64,000 bases of DNA from positions 1-64,000 of the forward strand of contig NZ_VFTZ01000025.1 of NCBI RefSeq assembly GCF_006440775.1. The letters are read 5' to 3'. The translations under genes were made by a program, and so were the position numbers. The notes below the pieces were generated by a model. That model saw nothing but the letters and a program-made list of their open reading frames with translations, made no database searches and had not been told where the DNA came from. Positions 49,264-58,307 of the stretch are shown one piece after another; the stretch's first letter is position 1; each line of letters opens with the position of its first letter. Origin of the DNA: Mesorhizobium sp. B2-7-2. GTDB lineage: Bacteria; Pseudomonadota; Alphaproteobacteria; Rhizobiales; Rhizobiaceae.

Positions 49264-49347
49264 CTCCTTGTTCGACGCAATTCCGGCCGGAAGGCTACGG
49301 CGAAGTCGCCGAGCCTAAACGCTTCGCACTTTTCCTGGAGTTGCTCT
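49264..49347. repeat. Family E repeat, copy E2
   Basis: 'TTCGACGCAATTCCGGCCGG', inner 'GGCGAAGTCGCCGAGCC', and 'GCACTTTTCCTGGAGTTGCT', matching the copy at 14305-14388. Lies in the divergent gap upstream of the small membrane protein at 49376. Confidence 0.65.
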
Positions 49348-49375
49348 AAAGTCCGGGCAGGAAAGGGCAATTGCC

Positions 49376-49627
49376 ATGGCCCAGCGCCGGGACGACGAGA
49401 CCGAATCACGCCGCATCCTCGAACGCGTGGCGCGCGAGACGGCGCCGGGCGGCGCGTCGTTCATCGTCCGCACGGCGAAGGATGCGCGCGACCGCGTGAC
49501 CGCCGCCGATACCGACCGCACCGATCCCATCGAATATTGGGGAACCCGCATTGGCCGAACGCTCGGCTTCATCATTGCCATTGGGCTATTGGCCTGGCTG
49601 GTGTATGCCGCCACGCGTGGCGGCTAG
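49376..49627 (+). CDS. Small membrane protein, hypothetical
   Basis: An 83-residue protein with a polar, charged N-terminal half ('RRDDETESRRILERVARETA') and one C-terminal membrane segment at about residues 63-80 ('FIIAIGLLAWLVYAATRGG'). Probably tail-anchored in the inner membrane with the N-terminus in the cytoplasm. It ends 12 bases before pdxY, so the two may be co-transcribed. No known family. Confidence 0.72.
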   Translation: MAQRRDDETESRRILERVARETAPGGASFIVRTAKDARDRVTAADTDRTDPIEYWGTRIGRTLGFIIAIGLLAWLVYAATRGG

Positions 49628-49639
49628 GAACAGATTTCC

Positions 49640-50524
49640 ATGAATGCAGAAAAAATCGACGCGCCGCGCGCGGTCATCGTCATCTCCAGCCATGTCGCCC
49701 GCGGCTCGGTCGGCAACCGCGCCGCCGTCTTCGCGCTGGAGACGCTGGGCTTCCCGGTCTGGGCGGTGCCGACCGTCATCCTGCCCTGGCATCCGGGCCA
49801 CAGCCGGGCCACGCGCATCGTTCCGCCGCTCGATCAGTTCAAGGCGCTGATGGCCGATCTCGAGCGCGCGCCCTGGCTGGGCGAGGTGAGGGCCGTGCTG
49901 TCGGGCTATCTCGGCGAGGCCGGCCAGGCCGACGCGGTCGCCTCACTGGTCGCCGCCGTCAAGGAAAAGACGCCGAACGCGCTTTATATCTGCGACCCGG
50001 TGATGGGCGATTCGGGCGGGCTCTACGTGCCCGAGCCGACGGCCGTCGCCATGCGCGACAAATTGATGCCGATCGCTGATATCGCGACGCCCAACCGCTA
50101 CGAGCTGGAATGGATGGCGGGCGCGCCGCTGCCCGACATCAAGGCGGTGACGGCGGCGGCACTTCATGCCGGCCCTTCGACCATGCTGGTGACCTCGGCG
50201 CCCGCCATGATGATGGGCGGCACCGGCAATTTCCTGCTCGACGGCAGCCAGGCGCTGCTTGCCGAGCACCGCGTGATCGAGAAGCCGCCGAACGGGCTGG
50301 GCGATCTGACGGCGGCCGTCTATCTGGCGCGCGTTCTCTCCGGCCAGCCGCCGGTCAAGGCGCTGCAGTCGACCACCGCTGCCGTCTACGAGATCCTCGC
50401 TCGCACCGCGAAGCGCGGCGGCGACGAGCTGCAACTCGAAACCGACGCGCAGAGCCTGTCGCACCCCATGGCCATGGTGCAGCTGCGCCATCTCCTGCAT
50501 CCCGGGAGGGACAAGCGGGCGTGA
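49640..50524 (+). CDS. pdxY: Pyridoxal kinase PdxY-like
   Basis: A 294-residue ribokinase-fold kinase that phosphorylates pyridoxal in B6 salvage. 'VIVISSHVARGSVGNRAAVF' (substrate site), 'GFPVWAVPTVILPWHPGH', 'ALYICDPVMGDSGGLYVPEP' and 'TPNRYELEWMAG' follow PdxY; 'EKPPNGLGDLTAAVYLA' contains the GxGD catalytic Asp. Final four bases are shared with the DUF429 gene. Confidence 0.93.
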   Translation: MNAEKIDAPRAVIVISSHVARGSVGNRAAVFALETLGFPVWAVPTVILPWHPGHSRATRIVPPLDQFKALMADLERAPWLGEVRAVLSGYLGEAGQADAVASLVAAVKEKTPNALYICDPVMGDSGGLYVPEPTAVAMRDKLMPIADIATPNRYELEWMAGAPLPDIKAVTAAALHAGPSTMLVTSAPAMMMGGTGNFLLDGSQALLAEHRVIEKPPNGLGDLTAAVYLARVLSGQPPVKALQSTTAAVYEILARTAKRGGDELQLETDAQSLSHPMAMVQLRHLLHPGRDKRA

Positions 50525-51273
50525 AGCTCGCAGGCGTCGATGGCTGCAAGGCCGGCTGGATCGCCGTCCACCGCGAAGCGGACGCCGCGCCGTCGGTCTC
50601 GGTCTTCCCGAGCTTCCAGGCGCTGCTCGACGCGCTGCCGGATGCAACGATCGCCGTCGACATGCCGATCGGCCTGCCGGATTTTGCGAGCAGAGGCGGC
50701 CGCGGGCCGGAAGCGTTGGTGCGGCCTCTGCTCGGGGCGCGGCAATCCAGCGTGTTCGCCATCCCCTCGCGGGCGGCACTCTATGCCGATACCAGCGACT
50801 TCACCACGATCGAGGCCTGGTATGCGGCGCATCGGCTGGCAAGCGCGACGGCATTGGCAACGTCGGATCCGCCGCGCGGCGTTTCCATCCAGGCCTTCGG
50901 CATCTTTTCGAAGATCCGCGAGATCGATCAGCTGTTGATCACGCGACCGGAGTTGTGCAGCCGCATCTTCGAATCGCATCCGGAAGTGGCGTTCTGCCGG
51001 CTGAATGGCGGCACGGCGATGGCCTTGCCGAAGAAGATCAAGGGAGCGGTCAACCCGGCCGGCATGGAGGAGCGCAAGGCGCTGCTTTGCCGGCACGGCT
51101 ACAAGAAGGATTTTCTCGACCAGGCGCCGCCGCGCGGCGCGGCGAGCGACGACTTCCTCGACGCCGCGGCCATGATGCTGATTGCCGAGCGCATCGCCAG
51201 CGGCGAGGCAAAACCTTCTCCAGATCCGCCATTGACCGATCGTTTCGGCATTCCCGTTGCGATCTGGGCGTGA
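50521..51273 (+). CDS. DUF429 domain-containing protein
   Basis: A 250-residue DUF429 protein, from GTG 50521 that overlaps the pdxY stop (GTGA). 'KLAGVDGCKAGWIAVHREA' and 'IAVDMPIGLPDFASRGGRGP' match the RNase H-like fold with acidic residues (Asp7 and Asp47 regions), and 'SDDFLDAAAMMLIAERIAS' closes it. DUF429 proteins are predicted nucleases or nucleic-acid-binding proteins of unknown role. The longer frame from 50110 lies inside pdxY and is rejected. Overlap with pdxY implies one operon. Confidence 0.88.
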   Translation: MKLAGVDGCKAGWIAVHREADAAPSVSVFPSFQALLDALPDATIAVDMPIGLPDFASRGGRGPEALVRPLLGARQSSVFAIPSRAALYADTSDFTTIEAWYAAHRLASATALATSDPPRGVSIQAFGIFSKIREIDQLLITRPELCSRIFESHPEVAFCRLNGGTAMALPKKIKGAVNPAGMEERKALLCRHGYKKDFLDQAPPRGAASDDFLDAAAMMLIAERIASGEAKPSPDPPLTDRFGIPVAIWA

Positions 51274-51436
51274 CGAAGCCATGAATGCCGCATCGCGATT
51301 GCGACGGGCTCATCCGCAATTCGGCATTGCTCGCGACCGACTTTTGCCGCTAGAGGCTTTCCCAGACTTCAGGCAGACACCGCTCGAACACCCACATTCG
51401 TGCGCATCCAACCCGGAAAGGGCCCAGACGCCGCCC

Positions 51437-52078
51437 ATGCCTCACCTCCCCGAGCACCTCCTCGCCGGCTATCGCAACTTCATGGCCGGCCGCTATCCCT
51501 CGGAAAGCGACCGCTATCGCTCGCTGGCGCGCGAAGGCCAGGCGCCTGAAACGATGATCGTCGCCTGCTGCGATTCCCGCTCAGCCCCGGAGGCGATCTT
51601 CGACGCCGGCCCCGGCGAGCTCTTCGTGCTGCGCAATGTCGCCAATCTGGTGCCGCCCTATGAGCCGGACGGCGAATATCACTCGACATCGGCCGCGCTG
51701 GAATTCGCCGTGCAGAGCCTGAAGGTCAAGAACATCGTGGTGATGGGCCACGGCCGCTGCGGCGGCATCCGTGCCGCTCTCGACACCAATTCCTCGCCGC
51801 TGTCGCCTGGCGACTTCATCGGCAAATGGATGAGCCTGATCGCGCCGGCCGCCGAGACGGTGGCCTCCAGTACCATGATGACGGCGACCGAGCGCCAGAC
51901 GGCGCTGGAACGCATTTCCATCCGCTATTCGATCGCCAATTTGAGGACCTTCCCTTGCGTCTCGATCCTGGAAGGCAAGGGACGGCTCTCGCTGCACGGC
52001 GCCTGGTTCGACATCTCGACCGGGGAGCTTTGGGTGATGAACAAGGAAACCGGCGATTTCGAGCGGCCCGAGCTGTAA
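51437..52078 (+). CDS. Beta-carbonic anhydrase
   Basis: A 213-residue beta-class carbonic anhydrase. Zinc ligands are in 'IVACCDSRSAPEAIF' (Cys and the Asp-Arg dyad) and 'VVMGHGRCGGIRAALD' (His, Cys), all present; 'GELFVLRNVANLVPPYEPDG' is the usual following strand. It interconverts CO2 and bicarbonate in the cytoplasm. ATG 51437 matches the usual N-terminus; the frame is open from 51257 in the DUF429 end and is rejected as start. Confidence 0.95.
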   Translation: MPHLPEHLLAGYRNFMAGRYPSESDRYRSLAREGQAPETMIVACCDSRSAPEAIFDAGPGELFVLRNVANLVPPYEPDGEYHSTSAALEFAVQSLKVKNIVVMGHGRCGGIRAALDTNSSPLSPGDFIGKWMSLIAPAAETVASSTMMTATERQTALERISIRYSIANLRTFPCVSILEGKGRLSLHGAWFDISTGELWVMNKETGDFERPEL

Positions 52079-52088
52079 CGGAGGGGCG

Positions 52089-52505
52089 ATGCACCGGACC
52101 TGGCGGAGGTTCCTTCTCGCGGCGGCGCTGCTCATGTCCACGGTCGCGCGTGCCAGCGCCGACGACGGCGCCATCATCGACCGCTGGTATTCGGCGCTGC
52201 TGGCCGCCGACAGGACCGAGCTTTCCGAATTGCTTGCCGACGACGTGCGCATGAAGCTGGACGATATCGGCGTCGTGCAGACCAAGCAGGATTTCATCGC
52301 CTCGATCGACGAATGGCAGGGCGCGGTGGCGGGCGCCGCGATCCGTCATCGCATCGAAAAGAGCGAGAACGGCGAGACCACGGTGCTCGCCTGCTACGAC
52401 TTCCCCAGCAACGACATGCTGATGCGCGAGACTTTTGCCATCGCCGGCGGCCGCATCGTCGCCAGCACCCAGACGGCGGTGGCGCAGGACTGCAGCGCCT
52501 ATTAG
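52089..52505 (+). CDS. Secreted protein with NTF2/SnoaL-like fold
   Basis: A 138-residue protein starting ten bases after the carbonic anhydrase. Signal peptide at 1-24 ('RRFLLAAALLMSTVARASA'), then a small alpha/beta domain with 'DRWYSALLAADRTELSELLA', 'DDVRMKLDDIGVVQTKQDFI' and 'FAIAGGRIVASTQTAVAQDC', resembling SnoaL-like or DUF4440 proteins. The two cysteines may pair in the periplasm. Function unknown. Confidence 0.78.
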   Translation: MHRTWRRFLLAAALLMSTVARASADDGAIIDRWYSALLAADRTELSELLADDVRMKLDDIGVVQTKQDFIASIDEWQGAVAGAAIRHRIEKSENGETTVLACYDFPSNDMLMRETFAIAGGRIVASTQTAVAQDCSAY

Positions 52506-52557
52506 TGTTTGCGTTGGCAGGCGCATGCCTTGGCGATTGGCCGTAACGCCCGTCTGT

Positions 52558-52737
52558 TCGTCATCCACGGGCGGAGCAAGGAGCGAAGCGACGCGGCGCA
52601 GACCCGAGGATCCATTCCGTTACGTCGAGGCGTTGCCACGGTGCAGAATTCTGCTCCGCTGCGTTCCTCGGCTAAAGTCACGGAATGGATCCTCGGGTCC
52701 GCGCTCCGCTTCGCGTCGCTCCGCCCGTGGATGACGA
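52558..52737. repeat. Family C palindromic repeat, copy C3
   Basis: Ends 'TCGTCATCCACGGGCGGAGC' and 'GCTCCGCCCGTGGATGACGA'-type arms, inner 'GGAGCGAAGCGACGCG' and 'GCGCAGACCCGAGGATCC'. Almost palindromic over 180 bp, matching C2 in size. Lies between the secreted protein and the M3 peptidase gene. Confidence 0.8.
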
Positions 52738-52916
52738 GGTTCGGTTTGCGATGAACCAGCGCATTTCACCGTTTCGCGGAAACGGCGAGCCGCCTTACCC
52801 CTTGAATGTCCATGGCGAATCCCAGGGCTACCCTTGTTGCGCGCTGCGTAGCATCGTCCTACATCCGGGGCAGCCTGCCGCTCCCAATTCACCGAACTTC
52901 CCAGTTGGATTTGCTC

Positions 52917-54965
52917 ATGTCAAAAACCGTCGACCTCGCCGCCCATCCGCTGACCGTCTGGCAAGGGCCGCTCGGCCTGCCGGATTTCTCGCGCATCGGC
53001 GACAATGATTTCGGGCCGGTCTTCGACGCGGCGCTGGCGGCGCATCAGGCCGAGATCGACGCGATCGCCGGCAACAGCGAGATGCCGACCGTCGAGAACA
53101 CACTTGCCGCGCTCGAGCTTGCCGGCGAGGCGCTCGACCGTGTCTCGTCGATCTTCTGGTGCCGCGCCGGCGCTCATACCAACGACACGATCCAGGCGAT
53201 GGAGCGCGAGGTTTCGCCAAAGATGTCGCGGCATTTCTCGGCGATCTCGATGAACGAAAAACTGTTTGCCCGCATCGACGACCTCTATCAGCGGCGCGAC
53301 AGCCTCAAGCTCGATGCCGAGACGCTGCGCGTTCTGGAAAAGACCTGGAAAGGCTTTGTCCGGTCGGGCGCGAAACTCGACGCCGAGGGCAAGAAGCGGC
53401 TCGCGGCCATCAATGAGGAACTTTCCTCGCTCGGCACCAAATTCGGCCAGAACGTGCTGGCCGACGAGCGTGACTGGGCGCTGTTCCTCGACGAGGCCGA
53501 CCTTGCCGGCCTGCCGGACTTTTTGAAGAGCGCGATGGCGGAAGCGGCCGAAATGCGCGGCCAGAAGGGCCGTTACGCGGTGACGCTGTCGCGCTCGATC
53601 TACGAGCCATTCTCGACATTTTCCGAGCGCCGCGACCTGCGCGAGATCGCGTTCAAGGCGTTCATCATGCGTGGCCAGAATGGCGGCGCCTCCGACAATA
53701 CCGATGTCGTGCGCGACATGCTGAAGCTGCGCGCCGAGAAGGCGAAGCTGCTGGGCTACGGCTCCTTCGCGGCGCTGAAGCTCGACGACACGATGGCAAA
53801 AACGCCGAAGGCCGTGCACGAGCTGCTCGACCCGGTCTGGGAAAAGGCGCTGGAGAAGGCCGCGGCCGACCAGAAGGAACTGGAGCGGCTGGCCGCGAAT
53901 GCCGGCAGCAACGAGAAGTTCGCAGCGTGGGACTGGCGCTTCTACCAGGAGAAGCTGCGCGCCGAGAAATTCGCTTTCGACGAAGCTGAGTTGAAGCCTT
54001 ACCTGCAGCTCGAACGTGTCATCGAAGCCTGCTTCGATGTGGCGACGCGCCTGTTCGGCATTACCTTCGAAGAGAAGAAGGGCATTACAGCCTGGCATCC
54101 CGACGCGCGTGTTTTCGTGGTGAAGAATGCCGACGGCAGCGAACGCGGCCTGTTCCTCGCCGATTATTTCGCGCGGCCCTCAAAGCGCTCCGGCGCCTGG
54201 ATGAGCGCGCTTCGGTCCGGTTACAAGCTCGGCGACGGCGCCAAGCCGGTGATCTACAACATCATGAATTTCGCCAAGCCGCCGGCCGGCGAGGCAGCGC
54301 TTCTGTCGGTCGACGAGGCAAAGACGCTGTTCCACGAGTTCGGCCACGCGCTGCACGGCATGCTGACCGACGTCACCTGGCCGTCGGTTTCGGGCACTTC
54401 GGTCAGCCGCGATTTCGTCGAATTGCCCTCGCAGCTCTATGAGCACTGGCTGACCGTGCCGGCGGTGCTGGAAAAGCATGCGCTGCACGTCAAGACCGGC
54501 AAGCCGATGCCGAAGGCGCTGCTCGACAAGATGCTCGCCGCCCGCACCTTCGGCGCCGGTTTCGCCACGGTCGAGTTCACCGCCTCGGCGCTGATCGACA
54601 TGGCCTATCATGCGCGACCTGACGCGCCCGCCGAGCCGCTTCGGTTCGAGGCCGAAACGCTCGAAAAGCTGCATATGCCCGACACGATCGCAATGCGCCA
54701 CCGCACCCCGCATTTCGGCCATGTCTTCGCCGGCGACGGATATTCAGCCGGCTATTATTCCTACATGTGGTCGGAAGTGCTCGACGCCGATGCCTTCTCG
54801 GCGTTCGAGGAGACGGGCGATGCCTTCAATCCGGAACTCGCCGAGCGGCTTCTGAAGAACATCTATGCCGCGGGTGGGTCGAAGGATCCGGAGGAGCTTT
54901 ATACGGCCTTCCGGGGGAAGATGCCTTCGCCTGAAGCGATGATGGTGAAGCGGGGACTGGTGTAG
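52917..54965 (+). CDS. M3 family oligopeptidase (PrlC/Dcp-like)
   Basis: A 682-residue cytoplasmic zinc oligopeptidase. 'KTLFHEFGHALHGMLTDVTW' is the HExxH site, with the third ligand Glu in 'SRDFVELPSQLYEHW' 25 residues downstream; 'APMAGKIHADGF'-type regions are replaced by 'GYSAGYYSYMWSEVLDADAF', as in the family. It degrades short peptides in protein turnover. The ATG at 52917 begins the conserved helical N-terminus; the frame is open from 52806. Dcp or OpdA type cannot be separated here. Confidence 0.92.
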   Translation: MSKTVDLAAHPLTVWQGPLGLPDFSRIGDNDFGPVFDAALAAHQAEIDAIAGNSEMPTVENTLAALELAGEALDRVSSIFWCRAGAHTNDTIQAMEREVSPKMSRHFSAISMNEKLFARIDDLYQRRDSLKLDAETLRVLEKTWKGFVRSGAKLDAEGKKRLAAINEELSSLGTKFGQNVLADERDWALFLDEADLAGLPDFLKSAMAEAAEMRGQKGRYAVTLSRSIYEPFSTFSERRDLREIAFKAFIMRGQNGGASDNTDVVRDMLKLRAEKAKLLGYGSFAALKLDDTMAKTPKAVHELLDPVWEKALEKAAADQKELERLAANAGSNEKFAAWDWRFYQEKLRAEKFAFDEAELKPYLQLERVIEACFDVATRLFGITFEEKKGITAWHPDARVFVVKNADGSERGLFLADYFARPSKRSGAWMSALRSGYKLGDGAKPVIYNIMNFAKPPAGEAALLSVDEAKTLFHEFGHALHGMLTDVTWPSVSGTSVSRDFVELPSQLYEHWLTVPAVLEKHALHVKTGKPMPKALLDKMLAARTFGAGFATVEFTASALIDMAYHARPDAPAEPLRFEAETLEKLHMPDTIAMRHRTPHFGHVFAGDGYSAGYYSYMWSEVLDADAFSAFEETGDAFNPELAERLLKNIYAAGGSKDPEELYTAFRGKMPSPEAMMVKRGLV

Positions 54966-54975
54966 CGCCCTTTTT

Positions 54976-55120
54976 CCTTCTCCCCTTGTGGGAGAAGGTG
55001 GATCGGCGCGCAGCGCCGAGACGGATGAGGGGTGTTCCAGGGAACGCCAGCGCCTCACTCCGCTGGAACACCCCTCATCCGTCGCCTTCGGCGACACCTT
55101 CTCCCACAAGGGGAGAAGGG
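54976..55120. repeat. Family D long palindrome
   Basis: A near-perfect 145-bp palindrome: 'CCTTCTCCCCTTGTGGGAGA' on the left and its complement 'TCTCCCACAAGGGGAGAAGG' on the right, with 'GACGGATGAGGGGTGTTCCA' and 'TGGAACACCCCTCATCCGTC' inside. The M81 gene on the minus strand ends within it at 55075, so its last residues are repeat-encoded. It also follows the M3 gene by 10 bases and may terminate both. Confidence 0.85.
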
Positions 55121-56595
55121 GAAGCGCGCCACGGATCCGCCACCCGCGGCCAGATCGGCCGCGTCAGCTTCTTGTAGTCCGTCACCGCCGGATTGCTTGG
55201 ATAGGAACTCGGCGCGGCGACATAGATGATCTCGGCGGCGATCGGCGCGAAGCCGGCGTAGAAATGGTTCGTCGATTTGATCAGCAGGACGTCCTTCGAC
55301 AGCGGATCGATGCCGATGTTGGAAAAGATATCGGGCTCGAAGGTCTGGGTGCGGTTGGTGTTCAAGATGACATCGACCTCGGTGTCTTCGATGCGCACCA
55401 CCCCCGACGGCCCCAGCTTCACGCGGCTCGGCCCGAAGCTCTGCCATCCTTCGTTGGTTGTCTTCAGCACCCTGACGCGGGCGTCGATCGGCTCGCCGGC
55501 CTGAGGGCCGGCCTTGCCGCCGAAGCGCAGGTCGATGACCGCGCCCTCGCCGGCCGCGTGGCAGAAGGTGACCGCGACCGGATCCCAGATCGTTGCCACG
55601 CCGACCTTGCCTACGCCGCGCTTAAGCAGCTCGCGCAGCACAATGGTGCCGTCGCCCGGCACGCCGCCGCCCGGATTGTCCCAGATGTCGGCGATCACGA
55701 CCGGCTTGTCCTTGCGCTCGGCGCGCACGGCTAGCGCCCGCTCGATGCCGGCCGATGCAGACAGCATCGTCATGGCGGTCTTCTCGCGCAGGTCATAGAG
55801 CTCGCGCCCGAGCGTTTCGGCGAGCTTGTCGCCCTTTGCCTTGTCGTTGTCGGTGACGACCAGGATGCGCGTGCCCATTTCGGGCACGTCGGCGGCCATG
55901 AAGCCGTGGATGACCGAGACCGACAGCACGCCGTCCTTGCCATGCAGTGCCTTGATCCTGTCGACGAAGGAGCGCATCGGCTCGCGGCTGGTCGGCAGCA
56001 CCTGGATCATGCGGCAGTCGAAGGTCGAGATCACCGGCTTGATCTCGCCGCGCGCCGCGGCAAGGCCGAGCTCGACGACGTGCTCGCCGCGCTCGTAGAA
56101 ATCGGTGTGCGGGAATTCGAGGAAGTAGGCCATGATGTCGCAAGCCGCGACGCGCTTCGGCGTTAAATGGCTGTGCGGATCGAACTCCGAGGCGATCACG
56201 ACTTTCGGGCCGACGATGGCGCGCACGCGCTCCAAGAGATCGCCTTCGCAATCGTCATAGCCCTGCGCGACCATGGCGCCATGCAATCCCAGGATCACCG
56301 CATCGACCGGCAAGGCGGCCTTGAGCTGATCGAGGATCTCGTCGCGCAGCGCTTCATAGGTCTGCCGTTGCACCAGGCCGCCGGGCTCCGCCCAGGTGGC
56401 GGTGCCTTCGATGATGGTCAGCCCTTCCTTCGCGGCGCGCTTGCGCAGCGCCACGATCGGCGAGGAGCAGAGCGTCGGCGTCTCCGGATGTTTTCCGGGG
56501 CCGGCATAGAAGGCCATCTCGAAGGAAGCCCGGTCGGTCGGGACCGGGGAGAAGGTGTTGGTTTCCGTCGCCAGCGAGGCGGTGAAGATGCGCAT
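55075..56595 (-). CDS. M81 family protein, MlrC/microcystinase C-like
   Basis: A 506-residue protein matching M81/MlrC over its whole length: 'MRIFTASLATETNTFSPVPT' at the start, 'VILGLHGAMVAQGYDDCEGD', 'ASEFDPHSHLTPKRVAACDI' with His and Asp ligands, and 'VVIADIWDNPGGGVPGDGTI'. MlrC degrades microcystin products in sphingomonads; most homologues sit beside sugar or peptide transporters and have unknown substrates. ATG 56595 follows GGAG. The last 15 or so residues ('PSPLVGEGVAEGDG') are encoded by a palindromic repeat. Fourth gene after the ABC operon. Confidence 0.9.
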   Translation of the reverse strand: MRIFTASLATETNTFSPVPTDRASFEMAFYAGPGKHPETPTLCSSPIVALRKRAAKEGLTIIEGTATWAEPGGLVQRQTYEALRDEILDQLKAALPVDAVILGLHGAMVAQGYDDCEGDLLERVRAIVGPKVVIASEFDPHSHLTPKRVAACDIMAYFLEFPHTDFYERGEHVVELGLAAARGEIKPVISTFDCRMIQVLPTSREPMRSFVDRIKALHGKDGVLSVSVIHGFMAADVPEMGTRILVVTDNDKAKGDKLAETLGRELYDLREKTAMTMLSASAGIERALAVRAERKDKPVVIADIWDNPGGGVPGDGTIVLRELLKRGVGKVGVATIWDPVAVTFCHAAGEGAVIDLRFGGKAGPQAGEPIDARVRVLKTTNEGWQSFGPSRVKLGPSGVVRIEDTEVDVILNTNRTQTFEPDIFSNIGIDPLSKDVLLIKSTNHFYAGFAPIAAEIIYVAAPSSYPSNPAVTDYKKLTRPIWPRVADPWRASPSPLVGEGVAEGDG

Positions 56596-56616
56596 GAACG
56601 CTCCGTGCAATGGAAG

Positions 56617-57441
56617 CTACTTAACCGCGCCGAGCGCAAGGCCTCTGACCAGATAGCGCTGCAGCCAGATGAAGAGGATCGCCACCGGCAGCGTCGCCAG
56701 CAGCGTGGCCGCCATGACATGGTGCCATTCGATCGTATAGCGGCCGGCGACCAGCGAGAAAACCTGGATCGGCAGCGTGTAGCTTTCCTGGCTGCGCAGC
56801 ATGGTGAGCGCCACGACGAACTCGTTCCAGGCGTTGATGAAGGTGAAGATCGCCGTCACCGCGATTGCCGGCAGGCAAAGCGGCAGGAAGACCTTGCGCA
56901 GCGTCAGCCAACGTCCGGCGCCTTCCATCCAGGCCGCCTCCTCAAGGTCGCGCGGGATGGTGTCGAAATAGCTCTGCAGCATCCAGACGGTGAAGGCGAC
57001 GTTGAAGGCCATGTAGATGAAGCCGAGCGCGGTGGTGCTCTCGACCAGCCCCCAGGCCGCCATCAGCCGGAACAGGCCAAGCACCAGCACGATCGGCGAT
57101 ATCATCTGCGAGATCAAAAGGAACTGCCGGAAGGCACCGTAGCCGCCGAAGCGGAAGCGCGACATGGCGTAGGCCGCCGGCACCGAGATCAGGATCGCGC
57201 CGATGGTCGCCAGCGCCGAGACATAGAGCGAATTGAGCAGCGCCTGGCCGAAACCGGTCGCCACCCACATGTCGGCGAAATTCGACCAGCGGAATTCGCT
57301 CGGCCACCAAGTGGGCGTCAGCACCTCCGTGCGCGGCTTGACGGCGGTGAGGAACATGACGGCGAAGGGGAAGATCGTCACCGCGATCAATGGGGCCAGC
57401 AGAACCCAGGCGACGATGGTTCGTTTCATCTTGCTGTTCAT
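56617..57441 (-). CDS. Carbohydrate ABC transporter permease, MalG-like
   Basis: A 274-residue permease with six membrane segments. 'VPAAYAMSRFRFGGYGAF' begins the conserved core, and the EAA loop is 'EEAAWMEGAGRWLTLRKVFL', followed by 'PLCLPAIAVTAIFTFINAWN'. It pairs with the MalF-like permease upstream, overlapping it by four bases. Carbohydrate type from family match; the sugar is unknown. Confidence 0.93.
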   Translation of the reverse strand: MNSKMKRTIVAWVLLAPLIAVTIFPFAVMFLTAVKPRTEVLTPTWWPSEFRWSNFADMWVATGFGQALLNSLYVSALATIGAILISVPAAYAMSRFRFGGYGAFRQFLLISQMISPIVLVLGLFRLMAAWGLVESTTALGFIYMAFNVAFTVWMLQSYFDTIPRDLEEAAWMEGAGRWLTLRKVFLPLCLPAIAVTAIFTFINAWNEFVVALTMLRSQESYTLPIQVFSLVAGRYTIEWHHVMAATLLATLPVAILFIWLQRYLVRGLALGAVK

Positions 57442-58307
57442 GCCCGCTGCTCCCGCATGGCCAGCCGCACATAGATCATGGTGAAGACGAGCAGGATCGC
57501 GAACATCACCAGCGACACGGCTGAAGCCTCGCCCAGTTTGCCGATGCGGAAGGCGAGCTTGTAGAGATGGGTCACCAATATGTCGGTCGAGTTCGCCGGC
57601 CCCCCTTGGGTCATCACCCAGATGATCGGGAACGAGTTGAAGACATAGATGGTGTTGAGCACGATCGCGATGTTGATGAACGGCTTCAGGAGCGGAAAGG
57701 TGATCTCGCGGAACTGCTGGAAATGCGTCGCGCCCTCGAGTGCCGCCGCCTCATAGAGATCGTCGGGGATCGAGGACAGGCCGCCGAGGAAGATCGTGGT
57801 GGTGAACGGCACCGTCACCAATATGCCGATCAGCACCTGCATCGGGAAGGCGGTCTCGGCGCTCGCCAGCCACTGGATGTTCTGGCTGATCAGGCCGAGC
57901 TTCATCAGCGCCGAATTCAGCATGCCGCTCTCGCCGTTGAGCGCCCAGCGCCAGACCACCGCCGTCATGGTCAGCGACACCGCCCAAGGCAGCATGATGA
58001 CGACACGGGCGAGGCCGCGGCCGTAGAAGTCCGTGTTGAGGATGATCGCCACCGGGATCGACAAAAGCAGCGCGCCGCCGACCACGAGCACCGTCCACAG
58101 CGCGGTGCGCCAAAGCGCTGCGACGAAATCGGGATCGGCGGCGAGCGCCGCGAAATTGGCGAGACCGCTGAACTCGCGCAACTGACCGAAGCGGTTGACG
58201 TCATGCGTCGAGATCTGGATCAGGTCCCAGACCGGCCAGAAGATCACCACCGCCGCCAAGAACAGGCTGGGCAGCGTCAGGAGATAGGGCAGGAGACGAT
58301 TTTGCAT
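57438..58307 (-). CDS. Sugar ABC transporter permease, MalF-like
   Basis: A 289-residue permease with six membrane segments. 'LYEAAALEGATHFQQFREIT' is the EAA loop, preceded by 'TIFLGGLSSIPDD'. It lies 300 bp after the binding-protein gene on the same strand; an intrinsic terminator-like hairpin and a palindromic repeat fill the gap, which would lower permease expression relative to the binding protein. Confidence 0.93.
   Translation of the reverse strand: MQNRLLPYLLTLPSLFLAAVVIFWPVWDLIQISTHDVNRFGQLREFSGLANFAALAADPDFVAALWRTALWTVLVVGGALLLSIPVAIILNTDFYGRGLARVVIMLPWAVSLTMTAVVWRWALNGESGMLNSALMKLGLISQNIQWLASAETAFPMQVLIGILVTVPFTTTIFLGGLSSIPDDLYEAAALEGATHFQQFREITFPLLKPFINIAIVLNTIYVFNSFPIIWVMTQGGPANSTDILVTHLYKLAFRIGKLGEASAVSLVMFAILLVFTMIYVRLAMREQRA

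Noticed and set aside
50110..50520. Extended N-terminus for the DUF429 protein
   Set aside because: The extension lies out of frame within pdxY, and the conserved domain begins at GTG 50521.
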